Positions 1-8,966 of a stretch of DNA of 64,000 nucleotides are shown piece by piece. The stretch comes from Collimonas sp. OK242 (GTDB lineage Bacteria > Pseudomonadota > Gammaproteobacteria > Burkholderiales > Burkholderiaceae_D). How positions within the stretch are numbered: the stretch's first letter is position 1; each line of letters opens with the position of its first letter. The notes beneath the pieces are model-generated. The model did not search any database, was not told where the DNA came from, and saw only the letters and a list, made by a program, of their open reading frames with translations. The DNA is taken from the NCBI RefSeq assembly GCF_900107095.1, contig NZ_FNOR01000012.1, positions 1 through 64,000 on the forward strand, read 5' to 3'. Position numbers and translations under genes: made by a program.

Positions 1-1
1 C

Positions 2-568
2 AACGTTGCTGGTCAATTCGCGCACAACACCACAAAATCTGCTGCGATCGGCTACAACGGCTCCAACTTCATCGTTTCCGGTTTCATCAACCAGGCTGAC
101 GTCGGCAACGGCATCGACTCCAGTCTCGAAAAGCACAAGTCCTATTCGCTGGGCGGCAGCTACATTTTCGATCTGGTGCGTTTGAACGCGGGCTATTTCC
201 ATTACACGGCAGAACAGGGTGCACTCGGCAAGCGTAAGGACAATGCATATACCGTATCGGCCAAGTTCACGCCGCAAGGTTCGTTCGACTATGAACTCGG
301 TTATCAAGTAATGAAAGCCGACAACGCTGCTTACAATGCGGCCGGGACCAGCACCTTGAATGCCTACAACGATGCCAGCGGCTCGACCGCGACCGGTAGC
401 GGCAAAAAGAAAACACTGTACGGTTCCACTTTCTACCATCTGTCGAAGCGTACCGAACTGTACCTGGCTGCCGACTATATGAAACTTGACGACGGCTATC
501 GTGTAGGATCGGCTAACGGCTTCAAGAACCAGACTGAGTTCGCGGTCGGCATGCGTACTCGCTTCTAA
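2..568 (+). CDS. Gram-negative trimeric porin, C-terminal part (5' truncated by window edge)
   Basis: The frame is open from the first bases of the window and ends in a TAA. The translated 188 residues alternate short polar and hydrophobic segments as in outer-membrane beta strands (GYNGSNFIVSGF, YSLGGSYIFDLVRLNAGYF, TLYGSTFYHLSKRTELYLAADY). They finish in GMRTRF, and a C-terminal Phe is the usual outer-membrane assembly signal. This matches the last strands of the 16-stranded general porins of Betaproteobacteria (porin_4/OmpC-like), which passively admit small solutes. The N-terminus and signal peptide lie outside the window. Identification to family is firm; substrate preference cannot be read. 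Confidence 0.9.
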   Translation, partial: NVAGQFAHNTTKSAAIGYNGSNFIVSGFINQADVGNGIDSSLEKHKSYSLGGSYIFDLVRLNAGYFHYTAEQGALGKRKDNAYTVSAKFTPQGSFDYELGYQVMKADNAAYNAAGTSTLNAYNDASGSTATGSGKKKTLYGSTFYHLSKRTELYLAADYMKLDDGYRVGSANGFKNQTEFAVGMRTRF

Positions 569-580
569 TTGATGTCGTCG

Positions 581-613
581 CCGGGGGCAAAGAATAAAAA
601 ACTCTGCCCTCGG
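581..613 (+). terminator. Hairpin after the porin gene
   Basis: A 9-bp stem (CCGGGGGCA at 581-589 pairing with TGCCCTCGG at 605-613, one G-T wobble) lies 13 bp after the porin stop. There is no T-run after it, so it may end transcription poorly or mainly protect the mRNA 3' end. Confidence 0.5.
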
Positions 614-764
614 TGAATCAGGAGTTCAACAACGGATATGGGGTCAAGCTGTTTTAGCTCGGTGCGGGTACGTACATATTCAGAAAAATATACCAATGCG
701 CGCAGCCGACGGGTTCTTATGTCAGTGTTTAGATGCCGCCCCAATCGCCAAGAAAATCAAGGGA

Positions 765-1550
765 TTAACTTCGCTGGACCTTTTTAGCGTCGTCGATGAT
801 GTAACGCTCACTCCATGCCGCAATGACGTTTGCTGCATACAAAGCATCGTTTTTCCGGGTAAGAAGATGATCTGCATCATCTAAGGATACGAAGCTTTTC
901 GGGTGTTTCGCAACGCTGAAAATATGGCTCGCATTCTGCACCGCGACTGTCTCATCTTGCGGCGAATGCATTACCAGCAACGCCCCATTAAACTCCGAAA
1001 TATTGTGCAGCAATCGCTGTTTCTCCGCATCGATGAGAAACTGCCTCTTGATTCTGAATGGTCGCCCACTGAGCTTAACTACGGCTTCACCATTAGTTTG
1101 AATCTCATCAATATACCCATTGAACTGTTTTTTGACATGCGCCGGATCACTTGGCGCACCGATGGTAACAACACCGCGCACCTCTGGTATCTTGGAAGCG
1201 GCGGCAAGTACCGCCGCGCCGCCCAGACTATGTCCGATCAGCATGGACGGCGCACGATATGTCTGCCGCAAATAATTTGCCGCTGCGGTCAGATCTGCCA
1301 GGTTTGAGGAAAAATTGGTATTGGCAAACTCCCCCTCGCTTGCACCCAAGCCAGTAAAGTCGAAGCGCAACACCGCTATGCCGCAGGTGGCGAGAGCCTG
1401 CCCAATTCGACTGGCCGCGAGAATGTCTTTGCCGCCCGTGAAACAATGGGCGAACAAAGCATACGCGCGTGTTTCTCCCGCTGGAATATCAAGACGAGCG
1501 GCAAGTTTTTGCCTTTCGGTCCCTAAGAACTCGAAACGTTCCGTTGGCAT
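765..1550 (-). CDS. Alpha/beta hydrolase (standalone version of the hydrolase half of hydrolase-OsmC fusions)
   Basis: The protein has 261 residues and a full alpha/beta-hydrolase core: an N-terminal ALFAHCFTGGKD strand-loop (oxyanion region), the nucleophile elbow GHSLGG around residue 107, an acidic residue in HSPQDETV near 198, and the catalytic His in DDADHLL near 230. The sequence closely resembles the N-terminal half of bifunctional alpha/beta hydrolase/OsmC proteins of Proteobacteria. Here it stops at about 260 residues, and no OsmC domain follows in any frame before the porin. The start is supported by GGAG seven bases upstream of the ATG. It is probably a cytoplasmic esterase or acyl hydrolase of unknown substrate. 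Confidence 0.85.
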   Translation of the reverse strand: MPTERFEFLGTERQKLAARLDIPAGETRAYALFAHCFTGGKDILAASRIGQALATCGIAVLRFDFTGLGASEGEFANTNFSSNLADLTAAANYLRQTYRAPSMLIGHSLGGAAVLAAASKIPEVRGVVTIGAPSDPAHVKKQFNGYIDEIQTNGEAVVKLSGRPFRIKRQFLIDAEKQRLLHNISEFNGALLVMHSPQDETVAVQNASHIFSVAKHPKSFVSLDDADHLLTRKNDALYAANVIAAWSERYIIDDAKKVQRS

Positions 1551-1643
1551 TTTTGTTCTCCAGGCATATTAAAAATAGAAACCTTTATCGTGCCAACTTG
1601 AGCGTGATGCATTCCGCCGCTGCGCAGTTAGGTGGATCGCAAA

Positions 1644-2681
1644 CTAGCTCACCTCAAGCCGACGCACAATCGCATCGGTAAATTCCTGAGTGGATGCCTT
1701 GCCTTTCAGATCGCCGGTAGCGATGTGATCCTTGTTCAGCGTGTCGGTGATCGCGGTGCGCAACCGCAGGGCCAGATCATCGTGGCCCACATGGTCCAGC
1801 ATCTGCCCCGCCGCCAGCAGCAACGAGATCGGATTGGCGATGCCCTTGCCGGCAATGTCCGGCGCCGAGCCGTGCACTGCTTCGAAGATCGCGACGTCAT
1901 CGCCGATATTCGCGCCGGGCGCCATGCCGAGGCCGCCCACCAGGCCTGCCAGCTGATCCGACAGGATATCGCCGAACAGATTGGTGCACAGGAGCATGTC
2001 GAACTGCCAGGGATTGAGCACCAGCTGCATCGCGCAGGCGTCGACGATCATGTCGTTCATCTGCACTTTGCCTTCGTACTCGCGCGCAACTTCGCGGGCG
2101 GCTTCGAGAAAGATGCCGGTCAGCGCCTTGAGGATGTTGGCCTTGTGCACCACGGTGATTTTCTTGCGGCCGTTCTTTACCGCGTATTCAAAGGCGAAGC
2201 GCGCAATCTTCCGGCAGGCTTCGCGCGTGTTGATGCCGGTGGAGACGGCAACGGCGCGCGGATCGTCGCCGACCGGAATATAGTATTCGTGCGCTACATA
2301 GAAGCCGCCGATGTTTTCCCGGATCAGGACGACGTCGATGTCTTCATAGCGGCCCGGAACAATGGTCCTTGCCGGCCGCACATTGGCATATAGCTGGAAC
2401 TCTTCGCGCAGTCTGACGTTGGAGGAACGGAAGCCTTCGCCTATCGGCGTGGTCAGCGGGCCTTTGAGGGCGAGCCTGGTCTTGCGGATGCTGGCCAGGG
2501 TGGCTTCCGGCAGCGGGTCGCCGCTGCTGTTGACGCCGGCCACGCCTGCTTGTTGTATATCCCAGGAGAAAGGAGATCCCAGAGCGGCCAACACCTGGAC
2601 CGTCGCCTCGACCACTTCAGGGCCGATGCCGTCGCCGGGGATCAGCGTGGCTGGAATTTGGGTAGTTATTGTGTTTTTCAT
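1644..2681 (-). CDS. Isocitrate/isopropylmalate-family NAD-dependent dehydrogenase (isocitrate dehydrogenase-like)
   Basis: This is a 345-residue beta-decarboxylating dehydrogenase. The N-terminus carries the IPGDGIGPEV signature. The substrate-binding segment FRSSNVRLREEF (around residue 85) is of the SxNxxLR type seen in isocitrate and homoisocitrate dehydrogenases. The conserved Lys of VVHKANILK and the metal aspartates of LLCTNLFGDILSD are present, followed by FEAVHGSAPDIAGKGIANP. The usual ENTEG motif reads ENIGG, which is unusual. The next gene on the same strand is a 2-hydroxycarboxylate transporter, so the pair probably takes up and oxidises citrate, isocitrate, malate or tartrate. 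I see no clear ribosome-binding site at the ATG. The exact substrate is unresolved. Confidence 0.8.
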   Translation of the reverse strand: MKNTITTQIPATLIPGDGIGPEVVEATVQVLAALGSPFSWDIQQAGVAGVNSSGDPLPEATLASIRKTRLALKGPLTTPIGEGFRSSNVRLREEFQLYANVRPARTIVPGRYEDIDVVLIRENIGGFYVAHEYYIPVGDDPRAVAVSTGINTREACRKIARFAFEYAVKNGRKKITVVHKANILKALTGIFLEAAREVAREYEGKVQMNDMIVDACAMQLVLNPWQFDMLLCTNLFGDILSDQLAGLVGGLGMAPGANIGDDVAIFEAVHGSAPDIAGKGIANPISLLLAAGQMLDHVGHDDLALRLRTAITDTLNKDHIATGDLKGKASTQEFTDAIVRRLEVS

Positions 2682-2819
2682 GAGATATTTTTAAAAAACT
2701 CTTTAATCGAATAGCATTGACCAATGCGATTGCCGGGCAATTTTCTGCGCCGTTTCCATCAACAGAGCGGACTGGCGGCAACCTTGAATGCAATCACCTG
2801 AGAAATTTGCCTCAGACAC

Positions 2820-4169
2820 TTATTTCAGCTGGGACATGGCAATCAAGGTGAGCGTTACGGTAATCGCGCCACCAATGCGTGTCGCAATCTGTGCAAACGG
2901 CATCATTTGCATACGATTCGCAGCCGTCAAAATAGCTACGTCGCCGGTACCGCCCTGGCCGCTGTGGCAGGCATTTACAATTGCCGTTTCAATCGGATAC
3001 ATATTCAGCCATCGCCCGACCATGAAGCCTGTCGCCATCAACGTCGCCACCGTCGAAACGATGGTGATGAGATTGAGCACGTTGAATGCGGACACAAGTT
3101 TGTCCCAGGGCGTCATGGATACGCCGATGGCGAACAGCAACGGATAAGTTACAGCCGTGGAAAAGAATTTGTAGACAACGACAGAGCCCTGCTGCAATTG
3201 CGGCGAGACAGCGCGTGACAACTTGAAAATTACGGCAATGAACAGCATGGCGACCGGTGCCGGAAAGTCGAACAGCTTGTAACACATCAATCCAAACATA
3301 TACAGCGAGATCGCCGTGATGCCTGCGGCCGCAATATTACCGACATCCGTATAACCGGGCCCGGCTTCCTCCGCCGGATGCATTTCGTCATGCTCGCCCG
3401 GCTGTAGCCGGCCCTCGCCAGTGAGGTGCGGGTATTTCTTACCCACAAAATTCAACGCGCCGGCCAGCATGATTGCGGTCAGGCTGCCGAGCATTACAGG
3501 GGGCAAGACCAGCGCAAAGACGTCGCCTTGAGCCTGGTGCAATATTCCGGAGTAACCAATGGATAAGGGAATGGCGCCTTCACCCACACCGCCGGCCATG
3601 ATAGGAACAACAATGTAAAAGAAGGTATGGTAGGTACCCAAGCCCAGCAGAGTGCCTACGGTCGTGCCGACAACAGCTGCCGCGACAGAACCGGCGGCAA
3701 GCGGCACGAAAATCTTGATGAAGCCTTTGATGAGAACCGCTCTGTCCATGCTCAAGATACTGCCGACAATGATCGAAGCAATGAACAAATAAAGAAAATT
3801 GGTCGACTTGGTGAAATCGACTACGTTCTTTAAAACCATGGCAGGTAAAAGATGCTGGAATGCCAGGTAGGAAGGAATGAAGGTCGCAAAAATTGCCGCG
3901 GCGCCTATATTGCGCATGACAGGAAGTCGCTTGCCCAATTCTGCGCAAGAAAAGCCGCCCACTGCCAGCAACGCAATCGATACCGAGATATCGGACGGCA
4001 CTTTGCCAGTGGCGACAAATCCTGTTATCAATGCCAGCAACAACAGGTACACCGGCAACGGGATAACGCCAATGCGCATTTCCATCAATTTCCACCATCC
4101 ATGTGGCCAGAATTTCTCGGATATTTTCTCCGTGATCGGCATAAGCTGCTCTGCAGGTATAGCTTTCAT
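2820..4169 (-). CDS. 2-hydroxycarboxylate transporter family permease (CitS/CimH/MaeN-like)
   Basis: The protein is a 449-residue polytopic membrane protein of the 2HCT family, which takes up citrate, malate or lactate with Na+ or H+. Two family-defining re-entrant-loop motifs are visible: GGVGEGAIPLSIGYS about halfway and SGQGGTGDVAILTAANRM near the C-terminus. About eleven hydrophobic segments are apparent. The start was placed at the ATG preceded by AGGAG with seven-base spacing (4169); a longer frame to 4226 has no such site. It lies 138 bp upstream of the isocitrate-dehydrogenase-like gene on the same strand, suggesting co-expression for hydroxy-acid use. Coupling ion and substrate are inferred only from the family. 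Confidence 0.88.
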   Translation of the reverse strand: MKAIPAEQLMPITEKISEKFWPHGWWKLMEMRIGVIPLPVYLLLLALITGFVATGKVPSDISVSIALLAVGGFSCAELGKRLPVMRNIGAAAIFATFIPSYLAFQHLLPAMVLKNVVDFTKSTNFLYLFIASIIVGSILSMDRAVLIKGFIKIFVPLAAGSVAAAVVGTTVGTLLGLGTYHTFFYIVVPIMAGGVGEGAIPLSIGYSGILHQAQGDVFALVLPPVMLGSLTAIMLAGALNFVGKKYPHLTGEGRLQPGEHDEMHPAEEAGPGYTDVGNIAAAGITAISLYMFGLMCYKLFDFPAPVAMLFIAVIFKLSRAVSPQLQQGSVVVYKFFSTAVTYPLLFAIGVSMTPWDKLVSAFNVLNLITIVSTVATLMATGFMVGRWLNMYPIETAIVNACHSGQGGTGDVAILTAANRMQMMPFAQIATRIGGAITVTLTLIAMSQLK

Positions 4170-5511
4170 TTCTTTCTCCTTTGATTCTAATTTTAGATTT
4201 AACGCCCGGCCCGCGATGAGGCGCATTTAAGTGCTAAAACCATGATGAACACATACGGTCATGGCCTTACGGCTAAGTTGCAATACTGGCAGGCATGTTA
4301 TGCACGCCCTTTTGCGCGCATTTGTCTTGCGGGTGTTCAATCACGCGCGTTGAACATGCGGATTGGAGGCTGAGCAGTCAGCTTTGCCGATAAATGAATT
4401 ATTTCGGCGATGCCGCAATCATGAAGGTGATTTTTTGACGAGTCGGCAGCAATGACTTGAGCCGATGCAATCAAGACGGTACTCGCTGGTGTCGCCGGTA
4501 TTACGGCCAAATTCATTGAACCGTAAAAAATATGCATTAATTTTTGTCTCCATCATTTGAGGATTGCGATCTGCCGCCAAACATATAGCGACGGCGATCT
4601 TCCTCAATTACTTATCAACGTTGACGGATTCTATAATGGTGTAACTTTCATCCAGCTTTCCAATTTTCCAGTATTTAATTTTCCGTGCGACATACAAATC
4701 AAGACTCTGGTGGAGATTTCCCAGGCGGTAACATCCCGGGGTAATGTCTGATCAGAAGCCGTTCCCGGCAAAGCATCGTACATGCGCGATCCGCTCACGC
4801 CCTTGTCGGCGATGCTATGCATGCAGTCCTGTGCGGCACCAGCCACAATCTGTGTCTGATCATGCGAAAGCTCCGGTTTTTTTTGCGGACATTTTTGCAA
4901 TGTTCTTGCAGGTGTTTCGAATACCGGCCTTGGTGAGCCACGCAGATTCTTGAAAAACAGAATTGTTCAAGGTCGACTATCAAGTCAATATTTTCAATTC
5001 CTACACGGAATTTTCTGCCACCGAAACCGGGGCACATCCGAATCATCGGACAGGTGGCAGAATAACCCTGGATGTACTCAGCCCAAATACTTTGCAGCAG
5101 CCGATTCCGTTGCTATCGGCGACAGGTATTTGAGCAGATTCTTTCGCGCTGCGGTCACTTTGCAGATAGCACTTGAATGCGCGAATTTCCTCAAATATCA
5201 GATGTTTCTAAAGCCTCGCTCCTTCATTGGTTCGGGGTTTTTTGCTTTTTCGTACGGAATACATCTGCCGGCTGGACAGACTGCGGATGTGGCCTGCCTG
5301 TCATATTTCACAGGTGCTTTCCCAGTTTAATGAACTACGCTGTATTGGTTGCATCGCGCATTGCAATCTCCCACCGTGATGGACTAATCCTGATTTCAAG
5401 TCGTGTGGGAAAAATCAAACTACGATGTAACGGGCAGACGTCGTGCAGTCGATGAGCCGACGACATATTCGATACAACCACAAGATTTTTTAAAATTGGA
5501 GGTTAATTGCC
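4170..5511. other. 1.3-kb stretch without a convincing gene
   Basis: The base composition is more AT-rich than the flanks. The only open frames (the longest, 4950-5330, would encode 126 residues) have no recognisable motifs, no good ribosome-binding site and irregular codon use. A terminator-like hairpin with a T-run (5211-5243) resembles the terminator after the 104-residue gene at 5862-5896. The stretch may hold a decayed locus plus the promoter of the transporter gene on the minus strand. Confidence 0.5.
5211..5243 (+). terminator. Terminator-like hairpin without an upstream gene
   Basis: AGCCTCG at 5212-5218 can pair (two wobbles) with CGGGGTT at 5233-5239, followed by a T-run. It is very similar in sequence to the hairpin at 5862-5896, so one may be a copy of the other. 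No coding sequence is evident just before it. Confidence 0.45.
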
Positions 5512-5826
5512 ATGGCAACTCTTACCGTAAAATTTGCTGTGTATGGTGCCCTCAACAAGGGAAATCAAGATGCAAGTCAGGTTAGAAACGTAAAGGACGT
5601 ACTGCAAGTGGCCATAGATCGAAAGCAAGGAGTGGTGACCATCAACAACACAACCATGGGTGGAGATCCATCCGTTGGAAACCCGAAGCACTTCGGTGCT
5701 GTGGTGACTCTTGACTCGGTTGATCGTTATTATGCTTGTGCCGAAGGTCAAACGATCGACTTCTTCCATAACAAAGCTCCTGATCAGAATACTCGTAAAG
5801 TAGCTTTGAGTGAGGTATTAGGCTAG
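5512..5826 (+). CDS. Small conserved-looking protein of unknown function (104 aa)
   Basis: The gene starts at an ATG preceded by GGAGG with nine-base spacing and ends just before a Rho-independent terminator, so it is very probably a real single-gene unit. The 104 residues begin MATLTVKFAVYGAL, with no signal peptide. They are rich in short beta-strand-like stretches (GVVTINNTTMGGDP, HFGAVVTLDSVDRYYACAEGQTIDF) and hold a single Cys. I have a general memory of similar small proteins in soil Proteobacteria but no function for them. No domain is recognised. It stands isolated, with gene-poor spacers on both sides. Confidence 0.8.
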   Translation: MATLTVKFAVYGALNKGNQDASQVRNVKDVLQVAIDRKQGVVTINNTTMGGDPSVGNPKHFGAVVTLDSVDRYYACAEGQTIDFFHNKAPDQNTRKVALSEVLG

Positions 5827-5861
5827 TCTCATAGACTGGCCCTCGGATGAATGGCATGTCG

Positions 5862-5896
5862 AAGCCTCGCGCCTCCATCAGCTCGGGGCTTTTTTT
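5862..5896 (+). terminator. Rho-independent terminator of the 104-residue gene
   Basis: AGCCTCG (5863-5869) pairs with CGGGGCT (5884-5890) and is followed by seven Ts. It lies about 36 bp after the stop codon. Confidence 0.8.
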
Positions 5897-6014
5897 CTTT
5901 CTCCGGTTGTAAGGAACTGTTGCGGCTGTAAAAAGCTGTAAAGATTCGTGGAGAATTGGTTTTATCGGACTATATTGAATTCGTCTCCTCCAACTCTCCC
6001 TAAGTTTTGGATTC

Positions 6015-6047
6015 AGCCCGCCGCCGCAAGGTCCGCGGGCTTTTTTT
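6015..6047 (+). terminator. Orphan Rho-independent terminator
   Basis: AGCCCGC (6015-6021) pairs with GCGGGCT (6035-6041), followed by a T-run to 6047. No coding sequence precedes it after the terminator at 5896, so it may end a short non-coding transcript. The rest of 5897-6297 shows nothing else recognisable. Confidence 0.7.
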
Positions 6048-6297
6048 CGCCCAAATGCTGGAGCTGCTGCACTCACTTTGGTTGTTCGTTGGTGATGGGA
6101 TCAGCCAAAAAATGATTGTTGCTGGCTGCCCCTGGAAGCGACGCCATCGGAGATTCGATATTTAAGCGAACGCCCCGCAAGCGCTATGCTTCGAGCGGGT
6201 CGACGAGAATTTTAATGCCGCTAGCGGCTCTCCCAGAGCGTTAATATCGGGCTTTCCAGTCCAAGCTATGAATTCGCGTTCCGTACTTGTTCGCCCG

Positions 6298-7704
6298 TCA
6301 CCGCATGCTCAAGGTCCCTCTCTTCCACGCCGGATCCTGCCAGCGATAAAACAGGCTCAGCGAGCGCGGGTTGTCAGCCTGTTTTTCGACATCCATGATG
6401 TCCATCCGGATTACTTCGAAGCTGCGCCTGAAGCGCCCGTCCACGCGCGCTTCGCGCACCGCCAGCATCTTGGCGCCGCCCGGCACCCAGCCGGCGAATT
6501 CCAGGTAGCCGGCATCGGGCGTGTTCGCGGCCGGCGGCAGGATGTCGATGGTCCAGCCGTTTTCTCCCTGATGGAATAGCCAGAGCTCACGCCATGAATC
6601 GAGCGGCTGCACGGCGAGCGCCAGTGCGGTTTGCTGGGCGTTGACGCTGGCGGAGGCTTTCCAGACCAGACCATAGGTGCAGTGTTTGACGAGCGGATTT
6701 TTTTGATCGTGTCTGGCGTCTACCAACGCGACGCAGGTTGCGCCGGTTTCACCGGGCGTGGTGATGACCGCCAGGCCGCTGCCGGCGGCGGGTTCCGGTT
6801 CCGTCGCCCAGCGCGAGGCGGCGACGCGCACGGCGGCATCGGTATAGGCGGTGGCGTCCGGTTCGGCGATTTCTTCCTTGTTGACGGCGGCCAGTTCCTG
6901 CAAGGCGCGGTTGGCGGCTTCCTGGGCGGGCTGGTGCAGCCTGGCGCGTTCGAAGGCGATGCTGGCCCAGACGCTGGCGCGACGCAGGCGCAGGCGGTTT
7001 TTTTCGTATTCGGGCAGCTCGGCCAGTTGTACACGGTCGAGGATGTCGGCGCGCCAGGCGTCGAGGCTGTTGCGGGTGGTGGGCGTGAGGTTAGGGTCTA
7101 CGCATTCGGGCCGGGTCAGCGCCAAGGCAGCGCGGGCGCGCTGCCCGTCGGTCGATTTCATGGCCAGCACGCGGCGGAAGGCTTGGCCGTCGTAGCATAG
7201 CTGAACGCGGCCGTCGCGCTCGAATCCCTGCATGTTGACGCCATAGCTGGATGCCACTTCCAGATGGGCCGCCAATACGGTGTCGTCGGTTTTACCCCGT
7301 TTGGCGGAGGCGCGGCGCGCCAGGCGCTCCGCCATGGTGCCCAGCGCATCGAATGGTTCGGGGCCGATGGCTTCGGCCGGCGCCGCTTTCAGATAGGCCG
7401 CTGCGTAGCTGATGCCGAGCGCCTCAGCTCCCGGCGTGTCGCGCAGGAAGCGCACGACTGCCAGCAGGTCGGGCGCGTCTTTCGGTTCCAGCTGCTGGGT
7501 GCGCACTTGCGAGGCGCGGATATAGCCGCCGCGTTCGCGGCGGTGGTCGTACACCTGCAGGTAGTCCATCTTCTCGCCGCGCACTTCCAGACTGTCGCCT
7601 TGCCAGAGCACGGCTTGCTGCTGGGCCGATTCACGGGGCGCGGCGCGCAGGGCGGCGCTATCCTGGGTAACAATGGCGACCAGGGCCAGGGCGGCGAGCA
7701 TCAT
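6298..7704 (-). CDS. Exported protein of unknown function with N-terminal SH3-like region
   Basis: The protein has 468 residues. It begins with a short hydrophobic segment (MMLAALALVAIV) likely to act as a signal peptide. Residues about 15-65 resemble a bacterial SH3-like module (AALRAAPRESAQQQAVLWQGDSLEVRGEKMDYLQVYDHRRERGGYIRASQV). The remainder is alpha-helical then beta-rich, with no catalytic motif I recognise and few cysteines. Its ATG overlaps the stop codon of the SPFH gene (ATGA), and AGGAG stands eight bases upstream inside that gene. The two are therefore probably translationally coupled and act together at the cell envelope. Confidence 0.8.
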   Translation of the reverse strand: MMLAALALVAIVTQDSAALRAAPRESAQQQAVLWQGDSLEVRGEKMDYLQVYDHRRERGGYIRASQVRTQQLEPKDAPDLLAVVRFLRDTPGAEALGISYAAAYLKAAPAEAIGPEPFDALGTMAERLARRASAKRGKTDDTVLAAHLEVASSYGVNMQGFERDGRVQLCYDGQAFRRVLAMKSTDGQRARAALALTRPECVDPNLTPTTRNSLDAWRADILDRVQLAELPEYEKNRLRLRRASVWASIAFERARLHQPAQEAANRALQELAAVNKEEIAEPDATAYTDAAVRVAASRWATEPEPAAGSGLAVITTPGETGATCVALVDARHDQKNPLVKHCTYGLVWKASASVNAQQTALALAVQPLDSWRELWLFHQGENGWTIDILPPAANTPDAGYLEFAGWVPGGAKMLAVREARVDGRFRRSFEVIRMDIMDVEKQADNPRSLSLFYRWQDPAWKRGTLSMR

Positions 7705-8966
7705 TGTTGTGTCTCCTGAGAAGCGATAGCGCCGGTTTGTGGGTTTTGGGAGGCAACCGCCTGCGTACTGCCGAGCAGGGTCGAGCCGATGAAGCCGCCG
7801 TTGGCAGGAGGCGGGGCGATGATCACCGAGATCTTGTCGGACAGTTTGTCGGCCATGGTTTTCTGGATCAGCAAGGGGTTCTTCGTGATCAGCGCGCCGT
7901 CGCGTTCGAGCTGGGCGCTGGTGACCTTGCCGACCGTTTCCAGGCGATAGGCTTCGACGTCGGCCAGTTTGTGGCGTGAATCTGCTTCGCCGGCGGCTTC
8001 GATGCGGCGCGCTTCTGCGCTACCCTCTGCGGTCTTGATGCGCGATACTTTTTCCGCTTCAGCTTCATACTGGCGCTGCTCGATCTGCTTTTGTTTGAAC
8101 GGCAGCACATGTTTCATGGCTTCTTCCTGGGCCTTGGCGGCGATGATTTGTTCGTTGCCGGCCGCTTCGGCCGATTTTTCGCGTTTGACCTTGTCGGCTT
8201 CGGCTTCCAGTTCGGTTTGCTGGACTTGTTTGCTTTTCAACTCCAGCGTGTATTTCATTTTTTCGCTTTCCAGTTCCTCTGCCAGCAATTTTTCCATGCC
8301 TTGGCGGTATTCCGGCGGCAGGTCGACCTGGCCCATCTGCACGCCGCGCAGGATGATACCGTCGGCCGCCAGTTTCGGTTTCAATTCGTTTTCAATTTCT
8401 TTCTGGATCTCGCCGCGCTTGGTGGAAAAGATGTCGCGTACCGAATAGCGGGTGAAGGACTTGTAGATCACGCCTTGCACCATCGGCTCGACGATTTCGC
8501 CGTTGATATCGGCTGGCAGTTTCGCTGCGATGCCTGCCAGCCTGGCCGGGTCGAGGGCGTAGCGTATGGTCAGGTCCACGCCCAGCGACAGGCCTTCAAT
8601 CGATTGGAAGGGCGCTTCGCCATTTGCCTTGCTGCTGCGCACCGGGCGATATACCTGGTCGAGCAGCGAGTAGCGCCGCAATTCATGCAGGCCGGGAATG
8701 ACCGCCACCAGGCCCTCTTTCACCTCGGTGATGCCGCCGGTGAGCTTGTTGGCGCGGATGCCGACTTCACCGGGCTCCAGGGTCTTGAACGGCGGGTGGG
8801 TAAGCAATTCATAGCCGGCGCCGCCTATCAGCCCGATCGCCAGCAATAACATCCAGGCGCGTAGCGCTGCGCGGCTCAAGCCGACCAGCGTGGCGCCGAT
8901 TGCCGAAATAGTTGTGGTGAGCAGTGCAAGCAGACCCTGCACCAATGATTCGAGTCGTTCAGACAT
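7701..8966 (-). CDS. SPFH/band-7 (prohibitin-like) membrane protein
   Basis: The start at 8966 was chosen because AGGAG lies seven bases upstream; the frame is open further upstream without a good site. The 421-residue protein has an N-terminal membrane segment (AWMLLLAIGLIGGAGYELL, about residues 38-56). An SPFH domain of prohibitin type follows (FKTLEPGEVGIRANKLTGGI ... DLTIRYALDPARL ... YSVRDIFSTKRGEI), then a long charged coiled coil (about residues 240-370, rich in EAEADKVKREKSAEA-like repeats). Such proteins form membrane-associated oligomeric rings that organise microdomains or proteases. It is coupled to the exported protein at 6298-7704 and divergent from a two-component system. Confidence 0.88.
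   Translation of the reverse strand: MSERLESLVQGLLALLTTTISAIGATLVGLSRAALRAWMLLLAIGLIGGAGYELLTHPPFKTLEPGEVGIRANKLTGGITEVKEGLVAVIPGLHELRRYSLLDQVYRPVRSSKANGEAPFQSIEGLSLGVDLTIRYALDPARLAGIAAKLPADINGEIVEPMVQGVIYKSFTRYSVRDIFSTKRGEIQKEIENELKPKLAADGIILRGVQMGQVDLPPEYRQGMEKLLAEELESEKMKYTLELKSKQVQQTELEAEADKVKREKSAEAAGNEQIIAAKAQEEAMKHVLPFKQKQIEQRQYEAEAEKVSRIKTAEGSAEARRIEAAGEADSRHKLADVEAYRLETVGKVTSAQLERDGALITKNPLLIQKTMADKLSDKISVIIAPPPANGGFIGSTLLGSTQAVASQNPQTGAIASQETQQ

Noticed and set aside
1632-2393. 253-codon frame on the plus strand
   Set aside because: It is antisense to the isocitrate-dehydrogenase-like gene, whose protein motifs are unambiguous. The same reasoning removes other long antisense frames, for example 60985-62829, 38093-40000 and 10973-12085.
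4287-4304. Sigma-54-like TGGC...TGC element upstream of the transporter
   Set aside because: The GG and GC dinucleotides are 14 rather than 12 bases apart, and it is on the strand opposite to the gene.
4950-5330. 126-codon frame in the gene-poor region
   Set aside because: It has no Shine-Dalgarno site, no motif, irregular codon use, and runs through the terminator-like hairpin at 5211.
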